Positions 7,837 to 13,470 of a DNA stretch of 13,470 nt are shown here, piece by piece (within the stretch, counting starts at the first letter, position 1; each line of letters starts with the position of its first letter). Source of the DNA: Alphaproteobacteria bacterium (GTDB lineage: Bacteria > Pseudomonadota > Alphaproteobacteria > Puniceispirillales > Puniceispirillaceae); assembly GCA_009936885.1 (NCBI GenBank), contig JAACDT010000082.1, positions 1-13,470 of the forward strand, given 5' to 3'. The translations under genes and the position numbers were made by a program. The notes beneath the pieces were generated by a model, which worked only from the letters and a program-made list of their open reading frames with translations, was not told where the DNA came from and made no database searches.

Positions 7837-8163
7837 TTAAAATGGAAGCTTCATGCCTGAGGGCAGAGGCAGGCCCCCTGTAAGCTTGCTCATTTCTTGA
7901 GCTAATGCTTTATCTGCCTCATCTTTAGCATTATTCACCGCAAGCTGAATTAAGTCTTCTAATGTTTCAATATCTTTTGGATCAACAATATCCTGTGTTA
8001 TTGAAACAGATACAACTCTGCCCTTACCCGTAACCGTAACAGATACAGCTCCGCCGCCAGATGTAGCAGAGAAATGACGGCTTGCCATTTCTGTTTGCAT
8101 CGCTTCCATCTGGGATTGCATTTCTTGAACTTTCTTCATCATTCCGCCCAGATTACGCATCAT
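7837..8163 (-). CDS. ybaB: YbaB/EbfC family nucleoid-associated protein
   Basis: Small DNA-binding protein of the nucleoid, 108 residues, with the family pattern: an N-terminal MRNLGGMMKKVQEMQSQME helix, a central GGGAVSVTVTGKGRVVSVSI beta part, and a C-terminal helix ending in GGLPLPSGMKLPF. The gene starts inside dnaX: ATG 8163 precedes the dnaX stop (8153-8155), an 11-base overlap in a different frame. GGAG within the end of dnaX (CAAAAAGGAGAAAATG) is its ribosome site. A second ATG follows immediately, so the first residue could be either methionine. The overlap ties its production to that of DnaX, and recR follows one base after its stop. Confidence 0.95.
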   Translation of the reverse strand: MMRNLGGMMKKVQEMQSQMEAMQTEMASRHFSATSGGGAVSVTVTGKGRVVSVSITQDIVDPKDIETLEDLIQLAVNNAKDEADKALAQEMSKLTGGLPLPSGMKLPF

Positions 8164-10072
8164 ACATTTTCTCCTTTTTGTCTGAAAGTTTGGGTTTATC
8201 TGAATGCTCTGGAAAAATATCTGGCTCTGGATTCTCTATCAAATCAGTTTCAGCTAATAGCGTTGAAGATGATGGCATCTCATTCTCAATAGGTGTGATT
8301 ACGTCTGTTACTGCAGCGCCTGGGAATATTTCTAGCACCTTTTTTGCTATAGGATGTTCAGCCGCCATAGATAGCTTCTCTTGTTTGGCTATCTCGTCCG
8401 TTTTCTGAAGTGTCAGCGAGCTGCTCTTATCACTAACGGAGACCATCCATCTCTGGTTTGTGCGGGAATTAAGAAATTGTGCAATTTTACCAGCAAGGTC
8501 TTTTGAGGCATCTTTCACTAAATGGATTTCTAGATGACAGGCTTCTAGATGAACCAGCTCAACATGATTGCGTATGTCTGAGGCGAGAATAAGAGCCCCT
8601 TCTTGTTCGCAATATTCAGCAATATCTCGCAAGTTTTCAAATGACGAGCTACGCGTCTGGCTATTAGCATTAGAGAGAGTATCAGGAGCAATTATGGGTG
8701 ATGTTGCAATAGGCGCTGTCATATCTGAGGGGTGCTCAGCACTCATATCGTGAGTTAATGCTGTTATAGTGGCACCATTATTTACAGCCAAATCGTCAGG
8801 CCCTGAGGTTGTGCCTGGTAGATTATCTGTCTCTGAATTATTTTGTTGCAAATTATTTGGCGTATTTGGTTGTGAATTATGTGAATTATTTGGCTTTGGG
8901 CTATCATCTATCGGTGATGGCGCGGCTGGAAGTTTGTTTAGAATTTCAGATGGCGTTGGCATAGCTGATGTATAGGAAAGCCTTATAATGAGCATTTGCG
9001 CACTGGCCTCTGGCCTTGGAGCGGCTTTGATTTCTTGATGACCTTTTAGCAATATTTGCCAGCATCTTGCTAGTCGAGGGATGTCGAATTTTGCTAGAAG
9101 CACTAGCTTTTCTTTTGAAGACTCGCTTATTTCTTCTATCAGTGAGTTGCTTGCAATAAGCGAAGCCTGATGTATAAAATCCATCAAGTCAGATATGATT
9201 TGCTCTGGCTCAGCTCCTGAATCAACGGCATTTTTTAAGCTTGTTAAGGCTGTCTGAATATCACCATCTAGACAAGATTGTAGTAAATCCAGCAACCCAT
9301 CTGCATTGGCATGACCAAGCATATTTTCAACAACAGATAGCTTGATATCGTTTGATCCCAAGGCTGATGCTTGGTCAAGCAATGATAAAGAATCCCGAAC
9401 AGAGCCGCCTGCTGCATAGGCAAGGAGACGAATTGCCTCTGGCTCTGTATTTATTTTCTCTGCCGCAGCAATTTTGGATAAATGGGTAATAAGTAAATCT
9501 AACGGAACTCGCCTTAAATCAAAGCGTTGACAGCGTGATAAAATAGTAACCGGCACTTTGCGAATTTCAGTTGTCGCAAAAATGAATTTAACGGCTTCTG
9601 GGGGTTCTTCAAGTGTTTTTAATAAAGCGTTGAAAGCATTTTTTGAAAGCATATGCACTTCGTCAATAATATAGATTTTATAGCGTGCGGAAACAGGGCG
9701 ATACACACTCCCATCTATAATTTCACGAATATCATCCACGCCTGTATGCGAGGCCGCATCCATTTCCAAAATATCAACATGTTGACCTAATTGGATCGAC
9801 TTACAAGGCTCACACTGATTACAAGGGTGCATGGTTGCATCTGAATTGCCGTCAAGGCCAATACAGTTTAATCCTTTTGCCAATATTCTAGCAGTTGATG
9901 TTTTTCCAACGCCCCGCACCCCAGTTAGAATAAATGCATGGGCAAGCCTGTTTAAAGCAATTGCGTTGGTAAGGGTGCAAACTAATGCATCCTGTCCTAT
10001 GAGCGAATCAAAGTTATCTGGACGATATTTCCGCGCTAACACTTTATATGGGGTAGCGTTTTTGTTTTCCAT
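8153..10072 (-). CDS. dnaX: DNA polymerase III subunit gamma/tau
   Basis: AAA+ clamp-loader ATPase of the replisome, 639 residues. Visible in order: KYRPDNFDSLIGQ (15-27), Walker A GVRGVGKTS (51-59), zinc ligands C70, C84, C87 and C90, Walker B IIDEVH (135-140), LLKTLEEPPE (150-159), FATTE sensor 1 and the SRC arginine finger (179-181), and the sensor 2 region GGSVRDSLSLLDQA (222-235). The collar domain runs to about 370. A low-complexity Asn/Pro/Ser linker (about 375-475, densest at 394-413) joins the tau-specific C-terminal domain, which contains HPIAKKVLEIFPGA (573-586). A slippery heptamer lies at codons 576-578 (separate entry). The ATG at 10072 has a modest AAGAG site; TTGCAC on the minus strand at 10143-10148 may be part of a promoter. 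ybaB overlaps its 3' end. Confidence 0.97.
   Translation of the reverse strand: MENKNATPYKVLARKYRPDNFDSLIGQDALVCTLTNAIALNRLAHAFILTGVRGVGKTSTARILAKGLNCIGLDGNSDATMHPCNQCEPCKSIQLGQHVDILEMDAASHTGVDDIREIIDGSVYRPVSARYKIYIIDEVHMLSKNAFNALLKTLEEPPEAVKFIFATTEIRKVPVTILSRCQRFDLRRVPLDLLITHLSKIAAAEKINTEPEAIRLLAYAAGGSVRDSLSLLDQASALGSNDIKLSVVENMLGHANADGLLDLLQSCLDGDIQTALTSLKNAVDSGAEPEQIISDLMDFIHQASLIASNSLIEEISESSKEKLVLLAKFDIPRLARCWQILLKGHQEIKAAPRPEASAQMLIIRLSYTSAMPTPSEILNKLPAAPSPIDDSPKPNNSHNSQPNTPNNLQQNNSETDNLPGTTSGPDDLAVNNGATITALTHDMSAEHPSDMTAPIATSPIIAPDTLSNANSQTRSSSFENLRDIAEYCEQEGALILASDIRNHVELVHLEACHLEIHLVKDASKDLAGKIAQFLNSRTNQRWMVSVSDKSSSLTLQKTDEIAKQEKLSMAAEHPIAKKVLEIFPGAAVTDVITPIENEMPSSSTLLAETDLIENPEPDIFPEHSDKPKLSDKKEKMYDA
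8339..8345 (-). other. Possible -1 ribosomal frameshift heptamer in dnaX
   Basis: The minus strand reads GCA AAA AAG at codons 576-578, so A AAA AAG is in the phase used by the E. coli dnaX frameshift. A -1 shift would add 17 residues (GARNIPRRCSNRRNHTY) and stop at TGA 8288-8286, giving about 595 instead of 639 residues. Unlike E. coli, the site is near the 3' end, and I see no strong hairpin after it or Shine-Dalgarno-like stimulator before it. The Lys-Lys is also in a conserved C-terminal motif, so the run may be coincidental. Confidence 0.25.
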
Positions 10073-10208
10073 AAACGTTCACTCTTAGTAACAGTAACTC
10101 TGAAAATAATAATTAATTATCTAGCGCTCACTTTTTAAACCTGTGCAAGCGATTAAGGTACCCTTTGGTGTTATCAGTTGGTTTCAACAACCTTGCTGCC
10201 AATAAAGC

Positions 10209-10299
10209 GAAGAGCTGGACGACCCAGTTAAGAACTACGCTGGCTGCTTCCTTTCGGACCTGACCTGGTGAGCAGAGCAAACCGTCCATCCAACCCTTC
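10209..10299 (-). ncRNA. ffs: Signal recognition particle 4.5S RNA (bacterial small SRP RNA)
   Basis: RNA scaffold that binds Ffh to target nascent membrane proteins to FtsY. The minus strand contains the nearly invariant apical domain CAGGTCAGGTCC-GAAA-GGAAGCAGCC. It differs from E. coli only in the tetraloop, GAAA (10252-10255) instead of GGAA, both GNRA-like. The terminal helix closes well: GAAGGGTTGGA at 10299-10289 pairs over 11 positions (with G-U pairs) with TCCAGCTCTTC ending at 10209. This defines a 91-nt RNA. The predicted +1 from the upstream promoter falls exactly at the first paired base. The gene lies upstream of dnaX on the same strand; I see no clear intrinsic terminator after it. 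Confidence 0.96.
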
Positions 10300-10304
10300 A
10301 TAGC

Positions 10305-10335
10305 AGAATATGGAACATCGCATTACAACAAACAA
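10305..10335 (-). promoter_or_regulatory. Candidate promoter of the SRP RNA gene
   Basis: On the minus strand TATTCT (10310-10305) is a good -10, six bases before the first base of the SRP RNA helix at 10299. The -35 is ambiguous: TTGTTT (10335-10330) at a 19-base spacer or TTGTTG (10331-10326) at 15. The agreement between -10 and RNA 5' end is the best support. Confidence 0.45.
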
Positions 10336-10355
10336 GTCTTTTTAGAATAGCACAA

Positions 10356-10376
10356 AAACTAATTTCTATTTAGTTT
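10356..10376 (-). terminator. Weak terminator-like hairpin after pheA
   Basis: Just after the pheA stop, the minus strand has AAACTAA, a 7-base loop, then TTAGTTT running into further Ts. The 7-bp stem is AT-rich and the T-run overlaps its 3' arm, so it is not a textbook terminator. Its place between pheA and the SRP RNA promoter makes a termination role reasonable. Confidence 0.3.
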
Positions 10377-10381
10377 CAGAC

Positions 10382-11236
10382 CTATTTAGTTTTATGTCTA
10401 TGAGGGCTAGACGGATAACAGCCAAGAATGTGCACCGCATCAGGTAGGCAATAGAATTTTAGCTCTTCTAATGCATGTTGCATATTTTTTTGCTCAATAT
10501 GCCCTTCACAATCAATGTAAAATTGTGCTGCCTGCATCTGGTCGCCTGACATGTAAGATTCTATTTTTGTTAAATTAATCCCATTAGTAGCAAATCCGCC
10601 AAGTGCTTTATATAAGGCTGCTGGTACCGAACGAAGAGAGAAAACAAAAGTGCAATGCGCAGGTCCCAACGAGATGTCGGGCACCTGCATCTGTTTTTTC
10701 ATCACCAAAAATCTCGTCGTATTGACGCTCATATCTGTTATCTCGTCCATTAAAACCTCAAGACCATAAATATCGGATGCGAGCTTTGATGCGATAGCTG
10801 CTTTTGTTAGCTCGCCCCACTTTGCAACATCACGCGCAGCACCTGCCGTGTCGGAATGAATAATAGGCGTTATTCCAAGCATCTCTAGTTTTTCTCGGCA
10901 TTGTGCAAGGCCCTGCTCATGACTATGTGCTTCTTTAATATCGGATAATTTAGCCCCTTTAACGCCAAGTAACTGGTGATTCACAGGTTGGAAATGCTCT
11001 GCAACGATATGAAGCCCAGAATTAGGAAGCAATCGGTGAATATCAGCAACACGCCCTGCAGTTGAATTTTCAACAGGCACCATAGCGGCGTCACATTCGC
11101 CAACTTGCACGGCTCTTAACATTCCAGAAAAACTCTCATAAGCAACTGCTTTCAATTCAGGGCAGAATGCCTGACAGGAAAGATGGGAATAGGCCCCTGG
11201 AACACCTTGAAATGCTATTGTATGTTGTGTGCTCAT
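10382..11236 (-). CDS. pheA: Prephenate dehydratase (monofunctional, with ACT domain)
   Basis: Converts prephenate to phenylpyruvate in phenylalanine synthesis. The 284 residues contain only the dehydratase and ACT domains; the chorismate mutase domain of the E. coli bifunctional enzyme is absent. Dehydratase motifs are IAFQGVPGAYSH (7-18), VPVENSTAGRV (53-63), HQLLGVKG, the central SHEQGLAQC and NTTRFLVM (172-179, with the catalytic Thr-Arg-Phe). The ACT domain (about 195-275) has PAALYKALGGFATNGINLTKIESYMSG split around the usual IES; ESYM replaces the ESRP known from other lineages, so phenylalanine feedback cannot be assumed identical. GAGGAT before the ATG overlaps the end of kdsB, seven bases upstream, indicating a coupled kdsB-pheA pair. 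Confidence 0.96.
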   Translation of the reverse strand: MSTQHTIAFQGVPGAYSHLSCQAFCPELKAVAYESFSGMLRAVQVGECDAAMVPVENSTAGRVADIHRLLPNSGLHIVAEHFQPVNHQLLGVKGAKLSDIKEAHSHEQGLAQCREKLEMLGITPIIHSDTAGAARDVAKWGELTKAAIASKLASDIYGLEVLMDEITDMSVNTTRFLVMKKQMQVPDISLGPAHCTFVFSLRSVPAALYKALGGFATNGINLTKIESYMSGDQMQAAQFYIDCEGHIEQKNMQHALEELKFYCLPDAVHILGCYPSSPHRHKTK

Positions 11237-11243
11237 TACATCC

Positions 11244-12011
11244 TCATTTATTAAGTTTGCTGTTAAGCTTTTTTCGAACTTCTATCAAATCTTGCTCTGT
11301 ATCAACTCCTGCTGCTGGCGCATTTACTTTTCCAGCACCAATTATCATTCCTAACTCTAACGCTCGCAACTGCTCAAGCTTCTCTGTTGTTTCCAAATTA
11401 GAAGGGGCTGTTTCAACAAATTGTTTTAATGCATCGCGTTGCCAGCCATATAGTCCAATATGGTGCCAGAATATATCACTGCCAAACGGAATAGGAGCGC
11501 GGCTAAAATAATGTGCCCTACCAGTTGGAAAATCTGATTCAAGAAAATCTTCATTCCAGCTCATTACAGCTTTTACGACTTGCGGTGCATTTATTTCATG
11601 TTCTTTGCAAGGCGCCACTAATGTGCATAAATCGAATTCTGGCTTAGTTAACATATTAGCCAAAAGTGCAAGATAATTTGGCGGAATATCTGGTAAATCA
11701 CCTTGTAAATTGACAACGCGTCGATATGTCTCATCTGGGTCAAATTCACACAGAGCGGAATAAATTCTATCAGTACCAGATGGTAAATCGCTATCAGTCA
11801 TAAGGGCAATTCCGCCTTCATTCTGAATCGCATTGACAATAGAAATACTATCACACGCAACCACAACAGGGCCCAAACCCGCGGCTACAGCTTGTTTCCA
11901 GACATGGACAATCATGGGCTTTCCTGCGATCTCAGCCATGGGTTTGTTTGGTAAACGCAGAGATCCCATTCGAGCAGGAATTACCGTTATTATCGTATTA
12001 TTATCAGTCAT
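11244..12011 (-). CDS. kdsB: 3-deoxy-manno-octulosonate cytidylyltransferase (CMP-KDO synthetase)
   Basis: Activates KDO with CTP for inner-core LPS synthesis in the cytoplasm. At 255 residues it is typical. Motifs: VIPARMGSLRLPNKPMAEI (10-28, nucleotide binding), SDLPSGTDRI (74-83), VVNLQGDLPDIPP (99-111), HHIGLYGW (183-190), LETTEKLEQLRALELG (206-221) and VDTEQDL (237-243). QGDLP replaces the QGDEP of E. coli; I believe this is usual in alphaproteobacteria. No purine-rich ribosome site precedes the ATG; instead there is an A-run (nine As on the minus strand, 12016-12024), suggesting SD-independent initiation. It is first of the kdsB-pheA pair and divergent from the cytochrome gene. Confidence 0.97.
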   Translation of the reverse strand: MTDNNTIITVIPARMGSLRLPNKPMAEIAGKPMIVHVWKQAVAAGLGPVVVACDSISIVNAIQNEGGIALMTDSDLPSGTDRIYSALCEFDPDETYRRVVNLQGDLPDIPPNYLALLANMLTKPEFDLCTLVAPCKEHEINAPQVVKAVMSWNEDFLESDFPTGRAHYFSRAPIPFGSDIFWHHIGLYGWQRDALKQFVETAPSNLETTEKLEQLRALELGMIIGAGKVNAPAAGVDTEQDLIEVRKKLNSKLNK

Positions 12012-12153
12012 ATTGTTTTTTTTTCATAATTCGGTGCATCAGGCAAAAGAATTCAGCAAATGTCAACTCTCTAGGACTTGAGAGAGAGGGTGGTTTAGGG
12101 TATCACAAAGTGTCAAATATGAAATAAATTTGCTTTGCTAATTTAAATAACCT

Positions 12154-12182
12154 TTGCTGTATGTTGAAATCGACAAAATATA
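12154..12182 (+). promoter_or_regulatory. Candidate promoter of the cytochrome c gene
   Basis: TTGCTG (12154-12159) and AATATA (12177-12182) are spaced by 17 bases, 22 bases before the cytochrome start codon. Neither hexamer is a close match beyond three or four positions. The 193-base divergent region with kdsB also holds a 6-bp inverted repeat (CTCTCT at 12067-12072, AGAGAG at 12081-12086) of unknown meaning. Confidence 0.25.
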
Positions 12183-12204
12183 ACCGTGATACTGGGGAAT
12201 TTGC

Positions 12205-12783
12205 ATGGATAATCTAAAGACAAATAAAATTCTAGCTGGATTTTTGCTAGCAGGTCTTTTGGCGATGGGCGGTGGCAAAATTGCTGAAATTTTGGTTCCT
12301 GATCAAGCGATAGATGAGAATGCTTATCCTGTAGAAATAAAGCAAGTTGCTGATAGCGGACAAGCTACCACTCCTGTTAATCAAGGCCCTGAGCCTATCT
12401 TGGCACTGCTTGCTTCTGCAGATATTGAAGCTGGAATTAAGGTTGCAAAAAAATGCACCGCTTGTCATGAATTTGATGCAGATGGAAAGAATAAGACAGG
12501 CCCAATGCTGTGGAATATTGTAGATGCAAGCAAAGGAATGAAAGATGGGTTTAACTATTCTGATGCATTGGTTGGCATGGGCGGCGCTTGGGATTATGAT
12601 GCGTTAAATGCATTTTTATATAAACCTAAGGCCTATATTAAGGGAACCAAGATGAACTTTGCGGGTTTGAAAAAACCATCTGACAGAGCCAATATGATAG
12701 CCTACCTTAGAAGTCTTGCTGATACACCAGTGGCACTGCCTACCCAAGCTCAGATTGATGCACAAGAAGTTAGTATTCAATAA
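12205..12783 (+). CDS. Membrane-anchored class I cytochrome c
   Basis: Electron carrier held to the periplasmic face of the inner membrane. An uncleaved signal anchor (about 8-30, ILAGFLLAGLLAMGGGKIAEIL) is followed by a Pro/Gln-rich linker (about 32-65) and a c-type domain. Heme attachment is CTACH (C84, C87, axial H88), and the likely sixth ligand is M150 in GTKMNFAG, after a K-rich YKPKAYIKG. This layout resembles CycM/cytochrome c552, which link the bc1 complex to cytochrome c oxidase, but the partner oxidase is not in the window. GGGGA gives a good ribosome site. It is divergent from kdsB, an arrangement I recall in other alphaproteobacteria, and 36 bases upstream of the hisN-like gene, so the two may share a transcript. 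Confidence 0.93.
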   Translation: MDNLKTNKILAGFLLAGLLAMGGGKIAEILVPDQAIDENAYPVEIKQVADSGQATTPVNQGPEPILALLASADIEAGIKVAKKCTACHEFDADGKNKTGPMLWNIVDASKGMKDGFNYSDALVGMGGAWDYDALNAFLYKPKAYIKGTKMNFAGLKKPSDRANMIAYLRSLADTPVALPTQAQIDAQEVSIQ

Positions 12784-12819
12784 AACCAATTTCTAGTTAT
12801 AGAGAAGTGGAAGAATTAA

Positions 12820-13470
12820 ATCACACGCCCACTTAATCAAACTGATTTAAACATACCCAAGCTAGCAGAATTTCTGGCGGGCGTTCCTGCATTAACAAGA
12901 CCAATTGCCAAACAATATTTTCGCAGGATAGATAAATTTGATACCAAATCAGATGATTCGCCTGTTACGATTGCGGATAAGTTAATTGAGAAGAAATTAA
13001 GAGAAATACTAGAAACAGAATTTCCTACTCATGCTATTTTTGGCGAAGAATATGGAGGTAGTCTTGGTAGCGGCACCGGTTGGTGTATTGACCCAATTGA
13101 TGGTACCAGAGCATTTATAGCAGGCAAGCCTCTTTTTGGAACACTGGTTGCTTTTTGTGATAAGGGTTTTCCATTGCTGGGGTTAATGGATATGCCATGC
13201 TTGGATGAGATGTATATCGGCTATTTTGATGAGAGCCTGAAATATTCTTCCGCCACATTAAACGGCACTTTAATATCGGCATCTAAGAAAAAAGAATTAT
13301 CAGAAGCTTTAATAGCAACTTCTTCTCCAGCGGCATTTACGGAATTAGGATTTGAAAAGTTCCAAATAATTTCAGAAAAATGTAAGGATACCTATTTTGG
13401 GGGTGATTGCCATAATTATGCGTTACTTGCTTCTGGTCATATTGATATTGTAATGGAACACAAGCTTGCC
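12820..13470 (+). CDS. hisN: Inositol-monophosphatase family protein, probably histidinol-phosphatase (3' end outside window; non-standard start)
   Basis: Magnesium-dependent phosphatase of the IMPase fold, 217 residues visible, continuing beyond the window. Motifs: DDSPVTIADK (45-54), IFGEEYGG (73-80, metal ligands E76/E77), WCIDPIDGTRAFIAGKPLFGTL (88-109, shown here by its key residues D91, D94, G95, T96) and FGGDCHNYALLASGHIDIV (193-211). RAFIxGxPxFGT and GGDCxNYALLASG match the HisN-type histidinol-phosphatases rather than general SuhB. The frame is open from a TAA at 12817 with no ATG, GTG or TTG before the conserved domain. ATC 12820, preceded at six bases by GGAAG (12809-12813), is the best start and gives a normal-length N-terminus. 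CTG 12874 would remove most of the first helix. A sequence error or single-base change is an alternative. Confidence 0.78.
   Translation, partial: MTRPLNQTDLNIPKLAEFLAGVPALTRPIAKQYFRRIDKFDTKSDDSPVTIADKLIEKKLREILETEFPTHAIFGEEYGGSLGSGTGWCIDPIDGTRAFIAGKPLFGTLVAFCDKGFPLLGLMDMPCLDEMYIGYFDESLKYSSATLNGTLISASKKKELSEALIATSSPAAFTELGFEKFQIISEKCKDTYFGGDCHNYALLASGHIDIVMEHKLA

Noticed and set aside
8082..8408. 108-codon plus-strand open frame opposite dnaX/ybaB
   Set aside because: It lies antisense to the well-supported 3' end of dnaX and start of ybaB, has no recognisable motif, and no ribosome site stands out.
10160..10205. Hairpin GGTT/AACC between the SRP RNA gene and dnaX as a terminator
   Set aside because: The stem is four base pairs and no T-run follows it on the minus strand.
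12062..12090. CTCTCT/AGAGAG inverted repeat as a terminator
   Set aside because: The stem is only six base pairs, no T-run follows on either strand, and it lies between two divergent gene starts where a terminator is not expected.
1..13470. Mobile element, prophage, defence island or CRISPR array
   Set aside because: No transposase, integrase, phage structural gene, toxin-antitoxin pair or spaced repeats are visible. All genes but one belong to recognisable families, with housekeeping functions where these are known, and they are closely packed.

Overview
This window is an ordinary-looking housekeeping stretch of a low-GC alphaproteobacterial chromosome. The evidence for the lineage is the neighbourhood: argB, a pyrimidine 5'-nucleotidase-type HAD, dapD and dapE lie close to truA-fmt-def, rmuC, recR-ybaB-dnaX with the SRP RNA gene, and pheA-kdsB with a membrane-anchored cytochrome c. 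As far as I recall, this grouping is typical of Alphaproteobacteria. kdsB indicates a Gram-negative envelope with KDO-containing LPS. TGA is used only as a stop codon. I see no phage, transposon, CRISPR or tRNA signal, and the genes are tightly packed.

Layout. 1-3562 (+): the 3' end of argB, an HAD phosphatase, dapD, dapE and a small multi-pass membrane protein whose start overlaps dapE. 3574-5809 (-): def-fmt-truA, written right to left, meeting the first block tail to tail. 5810-6077: a divergent control region with perfect TATAAT boxes on both strands. 6078-7211 (+): rmuC. 7227-10072 (-): dnaX-ybaB-recR, tightly coupled. 10209-10299 (-): the 4.5S/SRP RNA gene with its own candidate promoter. 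10382-12011 (-): kdsB-pheA. 12205-13470 (+): a membrane-anchored class I cytochrome c, then a histidinol-phosphatase-like IMPase gene that runs off the window.

Functional themes. argB, dapD, dapE, pheA and the hisN-like gene serve arginine, lysine/peptidoglycan, phenylalanine and probably histidine synthesis. def and fmt handle the N-terminal formyl group of proteins, truA modifies tRNA, and the SRP RNA targets membrane proteins. dnaX, ybaB, recR and rmuC concern replication, the nucleoid and recombination.

I did not find an undescribed multi-gene system. The points most worth a second look are: the hisN-like frame has no ATG/GTG/TTG start and seems to begin at an ATC behind a Shine-Dalgarno-like GGAAG; dnaX has an E. 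coli-type A AAA AAG slippery heptamer in the correct phase but near its 3' end; the rmuC promoter carries spaced repeats and an inverted repeat at the predicted +1; and the small membrane protein after dapE has no assigned function.
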